Source: Phorcus lineatus
Taxonomy: Eukaryota; Mollusca; Gastropoda; Trochida; Trochidae
NCBI GenBank assembly: GCA_921293015.1
Contig: OV121088.1
Coordinates: forward strand, 31,223,645 to 31,287,644
Length of the DNA: 64,000 nt
Reading direction: 5' to 3'
In this document: piece by piece, positions 12,601 through 25,245 of the stretch
Position numbering within the stretch: position 1 is the first letter of the stretch
Layout of the letters: every line of letters starts with the position of its first letter
Made by a program: the position numbers and the translations under genes
The notes under the pieces: generated by a model
What the model saw: the letters and a program-made list of their open reading frames with translations, nothing else
Database searches by the model: none
What the model was told of the DNA's origin: nothing

Positions 12601-15147
12601 ATTTGAAGAATCTGGCGAATGAACAGCAGAATGTCTTATCAAATTTCCCGATATAACCACTCCGGCAACAAGACACTCTCTAGCACCGATGGACCAACAT
12701 ATGGGACCTCTCTTATGACTTATTCTACGAAATATTGGCAAGTTTTCCCAACAATGCCATCAGACGCCGATATTGGCAGACGGAGGCTATATATAACTGA
12801 CAAGTCTATCCTTTTGAAGTCTCGCTTTCGTCAGCATGCGTGTCAGCTTGTGAGACATTGAGACAGGCTGAGGTAATGAAGCGTCTATACGGGAGGCGAA
12901 TGATTTCATTGGTCCTTATTGTTGCTTAGTATACTCAACATTTTTTCTCACCAATTGTCATTTACAATATTTTTAGCAACAGATAGAGATAAAGGTAACA
13001 GAGAAATCATTCATAGTTTTAATCAATAATTTCTTACTTAAAATTTTTGCTCAAGACAGATCCTTTTTTGATTGAATTTTTTATATGTTCTTTTATTAGA
13101 AGCTGTGCTTGAATGAAGAAATTCCAAATCTTTGTATCCTAAATGAACTGACATTTTCAGAACAGGAAAGTCTTTTCTGGTCATAACAAATTTATATTTT
13201 AAGTTTACGAGGAATTATCAAGGGAGCAAGAACAGAACTAACGGCACTTGCTGAAGGTTAAATCTTCGAGTTACTGGTTCAATATGATTGTGGATTTAAT
13301 TTTGCCTGTTCAAAAGAATTTCATTTTGGTAACACTGTTGATGTTAATCATTTCACCTTCATGATGGTAACTGACAATAGGGATGACCCCAAAAAGCAAG
13401 GATTTCACTTGTAGGCTGGCTAGTATCATTGCAAAGACCAAGTTCGACACCATTGTGATTATGCACAATGGTCAAAGCTGGCCGCGTAGGCTTGAACTTT
13501 GCAAACCCTGGTTGGAAGCAAAAAAACAATGACAATACCGCATATGGATGTGTATGGATGTTCAATTATTGTTTTCAGGATAATACTTAAAAGAATACAT
13601 AAGCTAAAATTTAAGAGTGTCTTGCCAGACAGTACAGATGTTTCAAGAAGACAAAGGTATGTTGTGAATATGGGGAGAGAATAAAGCCAACAAAATCAAT
13701 GCGGAATCTATTTGGCCCTTTCATTCCTTCGTTCTCTCCTGCAAGACCGCCAGGGCCTGGTGAGACAAGTTTGGGGAAGAAACTCTCATCAGCTAAAAGC
13801 AAAGATCGGGTAAAGTCTTGGGAATTCTTTCTCCTCCTCATCAAGCCGTTATTTCCCCCGATGCCGACAGAGTGGAGGGAAATTATGACACCCTGGACAA
13901 GAAAATTGATTATCCTCCAACTACAATTGAATCTACACAATAGAACAAGTGGTTGTCGCTTGCCCTTGTATTCCCAGTATCCGAGTAGGTAGTCGCAATT
14001 TCGACTTAATACTACTTTCCAAACTTGAAAAACATTGCCTCGACCCACAGGGAAAGTCAGCGGGAAATTTCATTTTATTTGAAGCAATTTATAATGGACT
14101 TATGGACCTCTATTTTCCGCTGCTCTGACCCAAACTTGGAACGTTTTAAGCCTACCATTAATACTGTGTTCTCCATCAACGTTAATCAAATTCAACGTAA
14201 ACTCAAACTATCCCTGCTAAGACTAAAGCTTTACTACAAAGGCTCTGTTATGCAAAAAACTTTCTTGAACTACATCAAAAGAATTCCTGAAAAATGATTA
14301 AGAACGGATATTGACCATCTTGAGTATTCAATGTAGCATTAAAATACACATTATCATGTGTTTGAAAACGCACAAAAAATCACCTATGTCAATATATGTG
14401 CTCATATGCATCTTGCACTAAATTGATAATCTAATCTTTTTTTAAACTTTGATGTGCTGTCGCAAATTGATTCCCTCCATTTCCCTGAATTAACTTTTTT
14501 CTATACATTAACCATAATGAATAATTTACTGTTTTAAATGACTTTTCGTTAGATATCAATAATCACTTTTCATTGTCATTGCTTTCTATGAAATGGCCAT
14601 ATCTAAAATTACAGAGAAGTTATCAGTATTCTTTAGGAAAAAGATATATTCAACAACTTAAAACCACTTTTTTCAAGGGAATTTGGCACAGACAGGAATA
14701 AATTTGACAAGATCCAATCAATAATTCGGCAAACTTTCAATATGCTGACAGGAAAAAAACTATTTTAGTGGTAAATATGTTTGTGGAAGCAAGGTTCAAG
14801 ATCTTTTAACATCTTCTGGTTACACAGGAATATTGGTGTTCAATATATTGGTAAACAAAATTATCTCCCATCAAAGTCCAAAATAGCATAGGATCCAATA
14901 GAGACACCAAGTGCTGTAAGGGCAGTTCTGTTTGGATAATGAATGACAGAACATCTTGCAAGGGGATAGCCTTTGTCATATTCTTGGCAAGACATTTTTT
15001 TTGTACCTGTGCAAAATCGAAAGCTAAAAAATATCTTAATTAGATCTTCCACGTTTTTGATTGTAAAGTTGAACAATGACCTGAATCTATGCAAAACGCC
15101 TATCTTAATAGAAGGAATCTAAATTCCCAAAACCGTAATGTATCAAG
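9657..15147. other. Non-coding; probably TIA1 intron
   Basis: Mostly AT-rich, with an A-rich tract near 10120-10210. More complex blocks lie at 10500-10850, 12620-12900 and 13690-13990. These give chance open frames of up to 145 codons (13611-14048, minus) without recognisable domains, and frames overlap on both strands. TATA-like words at 12394 and 12790 have no supported gene downstream. A minus frame at 14861-15094 sits beside the SINE and is not recognised. Confidence 0.5.
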
Positions 15148-15156
15148 CTATTTGAA
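15148..15156. repeat. Left target-site duplication of SINE copy 2
   Basis: ctatttgaa here is repeated exactly at 15444-15452, immediately beyond the far end of the element. The next bases (aaga versus tgaaaa) are similar but not identical. Confidence 0.65.
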
Positions 15157-15443
15157 AAGAGGTAAGGTTAACTAGGGTTTAAACCCGCTTTCAAGAATAT
15201 TTCATTTACATCACAGCTGCTAGTGTTATTGCAGGGAGAAAGCCCGCAACACTATTGTGCTATGCAGTGTGGTGAAACCTGCAAGCACCGGCTGGAACTA
15301 GCAAAGCATGGGTTGTACTGCACTGAAATTCAGTAGAACTGCATGTAGAACAGTTCTTTACTGCAGACAAAGTTGCCTAGCTCCTTGTGGGATTTGAACA
15401 CAGACCTCTTGATCAAAAGCCAAACACGCTTGCATGACCATCT
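15157..15443 (-). mobile_element. tRNA-headed SINE, copy 2 (most complete)
   Basis: About 287 bp in minus orientation. Its 5' part (near 15443 down to about 15385) resembles a tRNA. The antisense text gggatttgaacacagacctc gives a B box close to GGTTCRANNCC (tgttcaaatcc, 15390-15400) and an anticodon-arm-like ggcttttgatcaagaggtc. The A-box side is incomplete, so even this copy is slightly 5' truncated. The body is shared with copy 1. The 3' end reads cttgaaagcgggtttaaacc, then a short taacc/tacctc tail. Flanking 9-bp duplications (15148-15156 and 15444-15452) support retroposition. I do not assign the tRNA isotype. It resembles molluscan SINEs whose tails carry a GCGGCGTTAAAC motif, but I cannot name the family. 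Confidence 0.82.
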
Positions 15444-15452
15444 CTATTTGAA

Positions 15453-18400
15453 TGAAAAAGATGTCTTTTCGGGTATATGTAATACTATGCCGGCAATTGA
15501 AAGAAAATTAATAAGATAACAAAGCTGATTTCTTAAAGATTGTGTGACCTTGCTTGATTTAGACAGGAACTAGTTGAAAAGATATTACCAGGTTTGAACA
15601 TGTCCATACTTTCATATCTCCCTATTTTACCAAAGTAACATGGCATTGTCAGTCTGTTGCTGTAGGGCAATATAGGGCACAAATCAACAAATGAGAATAA
15701 GTAACTGGAACTTGATCTGTGAATAACAATCTACTCGGTAGAAAACAACTATTGTAAAGCCAAAACTATCCACAACTGAGCAATGTTTCTCAAAGGTTAA
15801 AGGCAGACTTCTCAACCTCAAAACGATCAGGACACGATGAAATCTGCCATGACGTTGAAGTATCGCTGGCACACACGTCCCAATTTGCATGTCTGATGAC
15901 AGGGTATAGAAGGAAAGAAGTCTCTCCCAGCCTAATGATAGGTGCCTCATTTAGCTAACTCGACCAGACGGCATTGCAAATACGTGTGTCCCGCCCTGAC
16001 GCTTAGCAGTCGCAAGATTCTCTTCAAATTCCTCCTTCAGTTCACTAACTTGATTTGTTTTTGAATACTTTTGCTGGCTTGATCGCTTATGCCGTTATTT
16101 TGCATGCCTACCCCCTGTCAGTGACTAACTTAATGAGCTGATGGGAACTTCATCGCGATTAATGCCGAGCAGAGGATTCACAAAGGTTAAGTACAGTCGT
16201 TTTGTCAAGCTGCAAAAATTTTGAAGGAAGGATAATTGGGTCAAAATATACCGTGAAGGTTGTTATCAATGCAGATTTTAGTTACTTCATTTACTTTGAA
16301 CAGATATAGGAACATTTCAATACTTGATAAGGATAATATTGGACAATTTCTAAGTCAGTACCTTGTAAGATAAAGAGGAGGAACTTGTTAAAGAATGTAT
16401 CAAGACTTCACGCAGAGGGTGTGCATATAATGAAGCTTAGTTGATGAAACTAACAATAACAATGACTTGTTTCTATCATGCTGAAAGGCTTGCTGAAAGT
16501 AATGTGTTTTCACAGCATCTTGGGTGATCTTTGAAACGGTTGTAAGATGGGGAACTTTGATGGAGTAAGTTTAAGCTTAGATTTGTCTATGTTACCCTGA
16601 TCCATTCCATTGTATGCCAACTGTTCAAACAAATATGTTGATACATTTAGAAAAAGAAGCAACAAAACATAAAGGTTTTTGTAGCTTGGAATATTTGTCA
16701 TGTAATTGAATAATATGCAAAGTATTCAAAATGAACCTGTCAAGATTGTTAACACAACTACATGATTATGATTTCTAAATTGAAAATAATGAACCCAATT
16801 TTGGGGTGACTGCCTTGAAACTTAAATATTTCATTTCTTGATTTTGACTCTCCTCAGCGAAACCATAACAAAAAAACCCTTACATTTTTTGCTGAATCTT
16901 GAAACTCAGAAGCGGTAAGAAAAACACATTAAAACTGTTAACACTAAAAGGTGAAAAAATAAATTCCTATTTAGAAATCGATAAATCTGAGTTTCTTCAA
17001 ATCCTTTTTACATGAACAGCGACTACAGTGCATGGGTTTGAATGCTTAATTAACGATAAATCGTCTTGGTTTAAATGCCAAGGCTTTACAGCTTTCCCTT
17101 ACGACACTCAAAAAATATTTGACAGAATAATACAAACGTTTTACAACACTCTGCCTTGACACCTATGGTCGTCATAATTTCCATGCTTCATTTTTTATTC
17201 CAGAAGTTACGAGGAACGGTCTCTCGACTGGAGATTTTATAGTTGAAGTAAAAAGATATCGATTTTCACCATCTTAAGACAGAGGATGCAATGTCCTGAG
17301 GCTTATTGGCCTATGCATTTGCAATTGAATATTGAAGATGCATTTAATACGATCATTTCCTGGAATGCTATCATAAGCTTTCTGTCCTCAGTAACTGTCA
17401 ATTGGAGAACTTAGAAAATATGAAATCAGGAATGTTTGACGTATGTGAAAGTAACCACAACTCTTGAAAAAAAAAACACTTTTGATTTCTAGCCCAAACT
17501 TAATAATCCAACAGAGGAGTACTGTTCAAATAATTGATTTCATAGCATATTTCCTGCAAAAAAACATCTCGCTTTTTGTTTCTCAAAATAAAAATATTTT
17601 AGATAATCAAATAATTTGACAAATTCTGTTGACCAAATCAAAACAGATTTTATCTAATCCAATTAGCAGCTGCAATGAAATATGAAAATTTGATTATCTA
17701 TCAGAAAAAAAGTGCTTGGTGAAATGACTTTACATGATTCGTTGAATTAAAATGCTTTCGACAAATAACTAGTACTTGTGGGGTTGTCTTAGTACTAAAA
17801 TCAATGGATCAAACCACAACTAGCAATTTTGGCACCAGCATAATGTAATAAACCAAAAAGCATCAACTTGCAAAATATAGTCTTCAAGACAAATTTGCAC
17901 GAAAATTTTCTAAAATCTCAGCTGTCAAAATTTTAACTGACAAAAACCTTGCACATCCCACTTCCTCGTCCTATCGGGAATGATCATGCAATTATAAAAG
18001 TGAAACTATCTCATCTTCCTTTTATTCAGTCATCATTTAATTTGTGCATTTTATTCAGAAGTAACACAGTCAAAGAACTTAAATACTGCTTTAGAGAAAT
18101 TGCAAAATATCTCTGGTATAAATTTGGATTAAAATTTCTTCTTGTTCACATTTATTCAAAACCTTCATATAATTTTCAAGTCTTTCAAAGGGGTATCTGT
18201 TTCGCTGTATGAAATAAGGCAATTTCTACAGCCCTGATTTCATTTGCTATATTATTGGTCAAAGTGACCTAGCAGACTGTCTCCCTTTCAAACTTATTAT
18301 GACACTGTCTTCTCAATCAGTTCTACAGACTTATCCTAAACCATCTTTCACACTCAACTCATTTTCCTTCGTATGTTTAGTTCAAGATAGAGATTAAAGA

Positions 18401-18760
18401 GGGTTGTATTATCTAAATCAACATATTCATGATCTTGTGTGTCAACCTTTGTAATCTTAAAAGTTCAATTTTGTTAACCTCTCCACAGTTGGTGATGGAT
18501 TTCAGAGCTTTGATATTCATCTTGACAAGGATGATGCGGGTCAATATCTTAACATTGTAGTAGAGTGTTTTTATATCAAGCGACATCTTAACATTGTTAA
18601 ATGTAAGCTCTCTTCCAGAGATGCAAGGTTTTCAAAACTAGTATTTTATCTCCATACCACTGTTTTGTCTGAGGATGTGTCTCACATTAATTTCCTGGGC
18701 AAACGGATCCTGAAATTGGGAAAGGCATAGAGGGTACCGCTCCCGTTGGAAAATACTTAC
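15453..18760. other. TIA1: Intron downstream of the RRM2 exon
   Basis: This lies directly downstream, in minus-strand reading, of the gtaagtatt donor at 18760, so it is intronic. It is AT-rich overall. A direct repeat of atcttaacattgtt type lies at about 18548-18600. A minus frame at about 18420-18560 is open for about 45 codons but matches nothing I know. No exon completing RRM2 (RNP1, KGYGFVSF-like) was found here or further down to position 1. Confidence 0.7.
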
Positions 18761-18848
18761 GAGATTTCTCCGAATACTTTGAAAGCTTCCCTCAACTGAT
18801 GGCCTTCAATATCGGGACTAAGGTCGCCGACAAATATGTGAAAGTGTT
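18761..18848 (-). CDS. TIA1: TIA1/TIAR-family exon: start of RRM2
   Basis: Internal exon of 88 bp read on the minus strand. The translation begins HFHIFVGDLSPDI and ends LREAFKVFGEIS. This is the first half of RRM2 of TIA1/TIAR: beta1 with RNP2 (IFVGDL), the conserved LSPDI turn, helix alpha1 and the FGEIS strand start. The acceptor has a strong pyrimidine tract (ctcttttcttgtctttttcag) and the donor is gtaagtatt. The exon opens with two bases that complete a codon split by the upstream exon (A+AA, Lys) and closes with two bases of a Ser codon. Family knowledge: TIA1/TIAR binds U-rich RNA, helps U1 snRNP recognise weak 5' splice sites, and acts in translational silencing and stress granules; RRM2 is the main RNA-binding domain. 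One difference from the family is KV where AP usually precedes FG. The exon carrying RNP1 (KGYGFVSF-like) was not found downstream. A processed pseudogene is unlikely because the splice sites are intact. Confidence 0.92.
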
Positions 18849-20310
18849 CTGAAAAAGACAAGAAAAGAGAATTCACAATTTGATCAAGTCGATGCAAACC
18901 TGTCTGCCTTGCACAGAACAGGAAGCAAAGCCTGTATAAAGGCGCACCAAATACATTCGCAATCTTACCAAGATTGCCATCATCTGAAATTACTAGAAAT
19001 TACCCATAATTCCCCTCAGTCGAAAAGACACACTTTTTGGGCCAATAGTTGATCCTTTTGATCAGATTACAGTTTTGGTGTACCATTTTTCATAAAGTAT
19101 TTCCGAATGAGAAAGTGAATTTATCCCCCCAATAATTTTTTTCTACTTAAATGTCAAAAGTCTGTGGGCAGTTACAATGAATGTAATAAGTAAGACACAC
19201 ATACCATACGTTGATCTTAACCACTCTGAAATGCAGGAAAGAACCGTATCAGAACATATTTTGGTTGAAAAGCACAACAAGATTAGTACTATCTAGCTTC
19301 CTTTGTTGCCACTGCTGCATCCCTTGGAAAGGAAAAAAGTCTTCTCACATTTTTCAGACTGTGGAAATTTGATAAGTTTTCAGCCAGACATGTCCGTCCA
19401 AATGTCTGTTGGTGAAGCACTTCCTTCAATGATTTTTTAAAATATCAAATTTCCACCATTTGGCCTCAAAAGATTTTGGTCTTTTTTCACTTTAGACAAA
19501 AGCGTGCTCGAAAATATTAAAATCAACACATTAACTTGCAACAAACACATTTTCATGTTAAAGGTGCATTTAAGTTGTCTAAAAAAGCGAATTGGGTAAT
19601 AAAATAGAAAAATTGTAGACCTGTCGTTCTGCGTTTGGGGGAAAGAACAAGATTCCTGCAATCAAGATATCATGATGTGTGGCGCTGAAAGGGAATGGCT
19701 TGTCAACATGACATGTCAAAATTGCTTCAATCAGGCTATCGTGATGAAATCCTAAACCACTTATTAAAAATAAACTATGTTTTAATCTTTCAATATGGAC
19801 ATAGCCACTAGAGGATCAGTTTAACAGCCCTAGGCTATTTTTTGCTTACATTATGATTAGTTAATGATTGTAAATAATGTAAATGTTTACATGCAAACTC
19901 GGCGCAGGTGCAGGCACTGAATCAGCTGACAGTAAAGAGTAATGTAAACTCCTCACACAGACCAAATTCCACCAAAGCTTTGTAGTCTCTCGCCACCCAC
20001 ATTTATCAGACTGCCACTGCCAAAGATCAGATGAAGAACCATGAAAACACTCTCTGAACCATCATTGTTTCTTTGTCCAATAGTTGACTATTTCAAAAAG
20101 ACTAGGTTTCTGGATTTCCTTTGAGTAAACAACTAAAAGAATGAAAAGAATATATTTATTGTAAGAAACAGACTGACGACTAGCAGTCAAAATCCAAAAT
20201 CACAACTATGCTCCCAGCATTTTCCAATGTAAAATACAATGTATTAAAACATACGAGGCATTAAATCCTATGTACTGTGCATAAGGCAGGTATAAAATTA
20301 TGTTGAAATG

Positions 20311-20324
20311 TCAATCTGAAATTA
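20311..20324. repeat. Left target-site duplication of SINE copy 3
   Basis: tcaatctgaaatta is repeated exactly at 20369-20382. These are perfect 14-bp direct repeats 44 bp apart, exactly bracketing the SINE 3' end. Confidence 0.8.
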
Positions 20325-20368
20325 TACTCTTGAAAGCGGCGTTAAACCCCGTATCACCTAACCTCACC
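20325..20368 (+). mobile_element. SINE copy 3, only the 3' end (44 bp)
   Basis: The insert reads cttgaaagcggcgttaaacc and then cacctaacctcacc-type tail repeats. This is the same 3' end as copies 1 and 2, but in plus orientation. The perfect 14-bp target-site duplication shows it as a whole insertion event, not a decayed remnant. Extreme 5' truncation is typical when reverse transcription starts at the 3' tail and aborts early. Confidence 0.8.
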
Positions 20369-20382
20369 TCAATCTGAAATTA

Positions 20383-23300
20383 AGCTAGAGTAAGTAATCA
20401 TTGTCTTGGCATTAGTTTAACAAAACAAATTTAGGTAACTATCATCTAATTCAAGGAGATCAGATACATATAGTAATCCATCTTTTTTTATTTGCTTGAT
20501 GTATTCAGAAGACAGCAAGTTTTAGCATACCCAATCAAATAGTTTCAGAAAACAATTTGAAATTTACATTGGTCATGTGCGTTCATAAGAAATCATTCAG
20601 AAGTTTTCAGCTTTGATTTTATTTTGGAGTCAAAAGTCTATTTTTTTATTATCTAATCTGAAAGATTTATATCATATTCAGATGTTTGCGTAATTAACTT
20701 TCAATGATAATGTGTCTTTAAGTTCAATTCTGATGAGCAAGAAAATAATTAATGAATGTGGGCTTTTACTTTAAAAATCCCATATGTATTTTTAATCCAT
20801 AAAAGGATTGAAATATTTTTAGAATGAAACCTCTGTGAAGAGTTGAAGTAATTTGATCTAATGTAAATAGGAAATAATGAGAAATTAATTGAGTGATTAT
20901 CCTAATTAGTATCCCAGTGAGTATTTAAGTAACATTCAGATGTGGTTTAATCAAATTGAACATGAGCAATTACCTACAGAGACCTTAATGAGAGAAATTT
21001 GTAATTAATATATGCTTTTTAACGACACACTGTATTATCCATAAACACGACACATAATTTATATAACCATAGATGCAAACACTAGACTTTAAATCTAAGC
21101 AGTAAAACAACCACTTTTGAACTGAACAAACTTTGAAATTTAATTTCATCTGTAACATATTAGTCTGTAAATTTCCAATGGTCAACAAGACCTTACACAG
21201 CTTTGGAAGGAAAAGTCAAATTCCAAAGAAACTGCGAGGCATTCAAGGATTTGAAGTTGTTTACAGATGTGACAAAGCTTCTTTATATATGCAAATTAAA
21301 AGCTCAAATATTTTGGTATAGATATGGTGCAAGACTAAGGACATTCAATTTCTTATTAATTACATCAACCATAATAAATTGCTGAAAAAACCTGACACGA
21401 TCTAAGGAAAGGTGGTAATGATTAACAAAGAAGTTGGAAATCCATAAAGGGATGGAGTATCTAGACTTTATAACCGAGCCTGTTAAATCCAAAGCATTTG
21501 TTTGCACATCGACGTTCTCTGTCATACATTTTTCTTTTAAACAAATCTCTGATTACATGAAAGGACTCTCAGAAATCAACGACCAATTCCCCATTTTTAA
21601 ATTCACTCTTGTTGTCCCAAGGGACTTTAACTGTTTTAAATATTCCCTTCGATCCTCTAAAGGCCTCTCAAAATGAGACTGTCGCTCTCATTAATTTGAT
21701 TTGGACAATTTCGATTCTCATAATGAGTCCTAAACTTCAGAAGAGCGATTTTTTTACAACACCAAATAACGTTATAAATACGAAAGGCTATGGGGACTGC
21801 TTTTCTAAAGATGTTTTTCTTGAAAGGGATGACAGGTGGCATTGATGAGCTTATCAAAATCACTCCAGGACGGTTTCATCCTGTCAACGTACGAATTAAG
21901 CTGATATGAAAAAGAATTGTACCATATGCCGTTAATAGGACTGTTATGGGCCAAGTGCAAATAGTATCAGACGAAAAGAATGAACTCCTCGAGTACATTG
22001 TTCTCGGGAACTTCGTAGTGCCAATAATCCTTTTTGAGAGTTACGATACTACACTGATTACGGGATGGATAACTTGAAACCAGTCAATATGATTGCTGCT
22101 ACATAGGACAGTCGACACCAAGGTCGAGTTTCAAATCAGCTCTAATGTGGATGTATTGGTTAGCTAGTCCAATCACCAACTCCCCAACCCTCATAATTGG
22201 AGATAAGTTTCTTTACACTGGAGAGAGATAAACCTTAATGTATGAGAACAAGGGCTTTATTACTCATTCAATCGGCTATTCTTGGGAGTAAAAACCCTCA
22301 CAATGCAATGGTAGCAGCAATCAAGTGGGATTACCATATCTTGGTACGCTTGCCGGCCAATCTGAGAATTGCTGGCTCTGTATTTGGTAAATCCTTCCCA
22401 TGTGACACACAAGAAAACGATATGGAAGCAATCCCGACAAGAAGACTTTCTTCCATTACCAAATTTCCACAAAATAATCGAAATCTTGTCTTTATTTGGT
22501 GGATTAAGTAACCAGATTTGAATTTGGCTCAAATAAATTCTGTACAATCTCAATGATCCTTCAGTATTCTGCCTGAGGAACTGAATTATCTGCTATTATC
22601 CGGAGACAAATCAAGGGAAGCAACTGAGTCCTCAGAAATCTCTGTGAATGCACTGCATTTCATTTGTCCTAAAACATGCGTTGAACGTGATTAGAATCAG
22701 CTGTTGACATGATTGCAACAAGAATGAAAATATGTCGCATGGGCTGGGAAAAAGTGAAGAAAGAGTGGCAAATTTTTCAACAATTACATCCGAATTCACA
22801 ACAAATGAAAGATGTGTTAATCAAACGATACTTGTCATCCTAGAACTGACATTTCGTCCGGCTTTTTCAAGGCACTGGGTAATCCAAAGCCCTGTGGCTA
22901 TTTGAAAGTTCAACTTTGTAAAAAATGGTTTTGGGAGTATGAACCTTGGAGGGATTTGTTGACTTTAATTAGCTTAGCCGGCAGCCAGGAGAAGGCTGCA
23001 GCTAAGCAATAATTCATAAGACAAACTGCCTCTCCAGGGTTTCAACTTCTGTAGTAATTTCTCCACCAGGTCCCGAATAAGAGGAGCCCAAACCATGCAA
23101 GGGATTCCAAACCTGATTAATGAATAATTAACCATCAATCAATATTTCCGACTTGACAGCTGCTGGAAAATTTTGATAGGCAAAAATTCCCGGAAGAGAT
23201 GGGAGATAAGTTATGCATCGGACAATATGGGGACTCGGGAGACGGATGCAGTTTCTCGCCTGTTGGCAATCTCCAAATGTCAATATTTACAGTGTCATAG

Positions 23301-25100
23301 ATTATATTTAACTTGCCAAATGCCTCTGATCAGAGACTAAAAAACTATTCGCGATTTTGAAAAGTGAGAAGCAGCAAAATGATCTGTGTAATTATGTGAG
23401 TGAGTGAACGCCGATGTGGCTTCTAAAATCCAATACTCGTCGCAGCATCCTTTAAAGGCGCTCGACTCGTGCAACATTTTGTTTGAAGGATTGGAGCTAA
23501 CCTCGATCCATTTCTTGAAAAAGTCCCCGCATTGCTACAAGGACTTATTTTTAGGATCTTGTCTTCAAATTATCGCAAAAAAATGAATGATGTAAAAGGG
23601 AAAATTACAGGGGAGATAGAAGAGATGACTTAAGTAGGTAGCAGAATACAAAAAATACAATATAATACAAAGAATGAAAATGTGGGCAAGTCAAGGGGAG
23701 AGACAGAAGTAAGAAAATAAATTGGTAAAAAAAAAAAAATGCACCAAGTGATCTTTTGAATCATCCAGGCTAAAACCACAATGAAAGCAACTCGAACACA
23801 GGCAGCAAGTCGAGCGTTTCTTTTCACCACTCAAAATTCAATACTGAAAATACTGGCGATACAACTGTTGTGCGTAATGTGACTTCAAAGGGGGATCATC
23901 TGTTTGCGACTTTATCAATTAATGAAGCTTGCTTAAGAAACCAAGGGCTTCATTAGCTTAGAGGAACAAGCAGCAAGAAATAACAAGCTCTGATATGGAA
24001 ATCAATGAATCCATGGACGATGGCTGTTCCACAAATGTGAAATTTCCGTCCTGGAACTAGTTGGAGTTAATACAAGAGCACCAGCATCACTTGTTACATG
24101 GTCTGATCAAACGCGCAGGATTTCCCTCTCACAACAAGCTCACATACACGCTTCGTCTGGCTGGTTGTCTTCGTCTTCATTTGTCTAGAGACGTTGTCTG
24201 TGACAGCAGAGCTTTTCCGCTTATGTTTGCCTACATTGAACGACGAGGCTGTGCGTGTTAAGCTCTATAGACGGTGAATGTGTATTGATATGATATGGTT
24301 TTGTGCACTTGAGTAAAGAGTTTTTGTCGTTTTGCCTGGAGCAATCTCTCATTATGAATCTTTATACCGAGATGAGCTAAAGCTTGGATGTAATTGAATT
24401 AAGATGGAGGCGTATTAATTAAGTTTCCTTAGCAAATCAGAACATATTTAAATGTTAGACTGATCCATAAAGTGATGGTTAATATTATGGAAGTTAATTT
24501 GAAATACGAATTTTTTAATGTTGATTTCAAACAGCTGAAAATATTTTTATTTGAGAGATAGGTTAAATCATAAGATGAAACTTATACTATTTGAAAAACA
24601 TATATAAACCTGAACTTAATCCTGATAGGCAACATAATAAACAAATCTTATTACAACATAAACTGTTCATAAAACAATTTAGAAACAATTTTAAAAAAAA
24701 AAATTTCAAAAACAAACTTTCAAGAAAACATCCCTAAAAAGCAATAATTGCTAAATTTTTCCTCTGCATTAGTTTCAAGAAAAAAAAGCTATCTTGACAG
24801 AAAAAATTAGCAGAAGGTGACAGAAGGCACTAAAACCGAGTCACAGGGGAGAGAGAAAGTTGTACTTTTGAGTTTATTTTCTACAGCTTAAGTGACTCCG
24901 TGGTCATGTTAATTCACTGGAGGCTTCAGTCTGATGTAGAAGAAGATAAAACAAAGCACCAAATATTCTCACCAAAAGGTCACGTCTGCGTGAAATGATC
25001 AGAAATGAACAAGCAAAGTTCCATCTGTTTAAATGACCGTTGTGTCGTGGGCTTCAGCTAAACGTCCCTCGAGATTGAGCTGGTCAGTGTAGAAGGAACA
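20383..25100. other. TIA1: Intronic non-coding sequence
   Basis: AT-rich from 20383 to 21450, more complex at 21450-22700 and 22850-23300 (for example ttagccggcagccaggagaa near 22974), then AT-rich again at 24400-24800 with long A runs. Open frames on both strands reach about 97 codons but overlap each other and carry no domain. No RNA gene is recognised. Confidence 0.5.
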
Positions 25101-25116
25101 CCAGCAGGTGGCAGCG
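25101..25116 (+). promoter_or_regulatory. CTCF-like motif (strong)
   Basis: ccagcaggtggcagcg fits the CTCF core CCASYAGRKGGCRS at every position I can check. It lies in a GC-richer patch (about 25000-25330) inside the 14.45-kb intron, with a second match in the same orientation 145 bp away. CTCF occurs across Bilateria with a conserved DNA-binding domain. No occupancy can be inferred from sequence alone. Confidence 0.45.
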
Positions 25117-25245
25117 CCGAGCTTAATTACGCTGGAGATGTGTCGTATACCAAAGCAAGCATCGCAGAGGCATTTTGACCAGGTCATAAAACTTGACCAC
25201 ATGATGACCGTGGCACAAATAGATCTCGCTAATGGTACCTGCTAG

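Noticed and set aside
12394-12800. TATA-like words (ttatatatatcg and gctatatataac)
   Set aside because: AT-rich DNA produces such words often, and no supported gene begins downstream.
13611-14048. Longest open frame, 145 codons, minus strand
   Set aside because: No recognisable domain, no good splice or start context, and an overlapping plus-strand frame of 97 codons in the same block. Consistent with chance in GC-richer DNA.
14861-15094. Possible minus-strand exon after a gattttgcacag acceptor
   Set aside because: It is open to a stop codon but matches no protein I know and does not fit TIA1 downstream of RRM2.
15385-15443. Possible functional tRNA gene
   Set aside because: The A-box side is truncated, no acceptor stem can be formed, and the segment is continuous with a SINE body and flanked by target-site duplications.
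18420-18560. Open minus-strand frame close to the RRM2 exon
   Set aside because: It lies beyond a perfect donor site and does not resemble the rest of RRM2 (no KGYGFVSF-like text).
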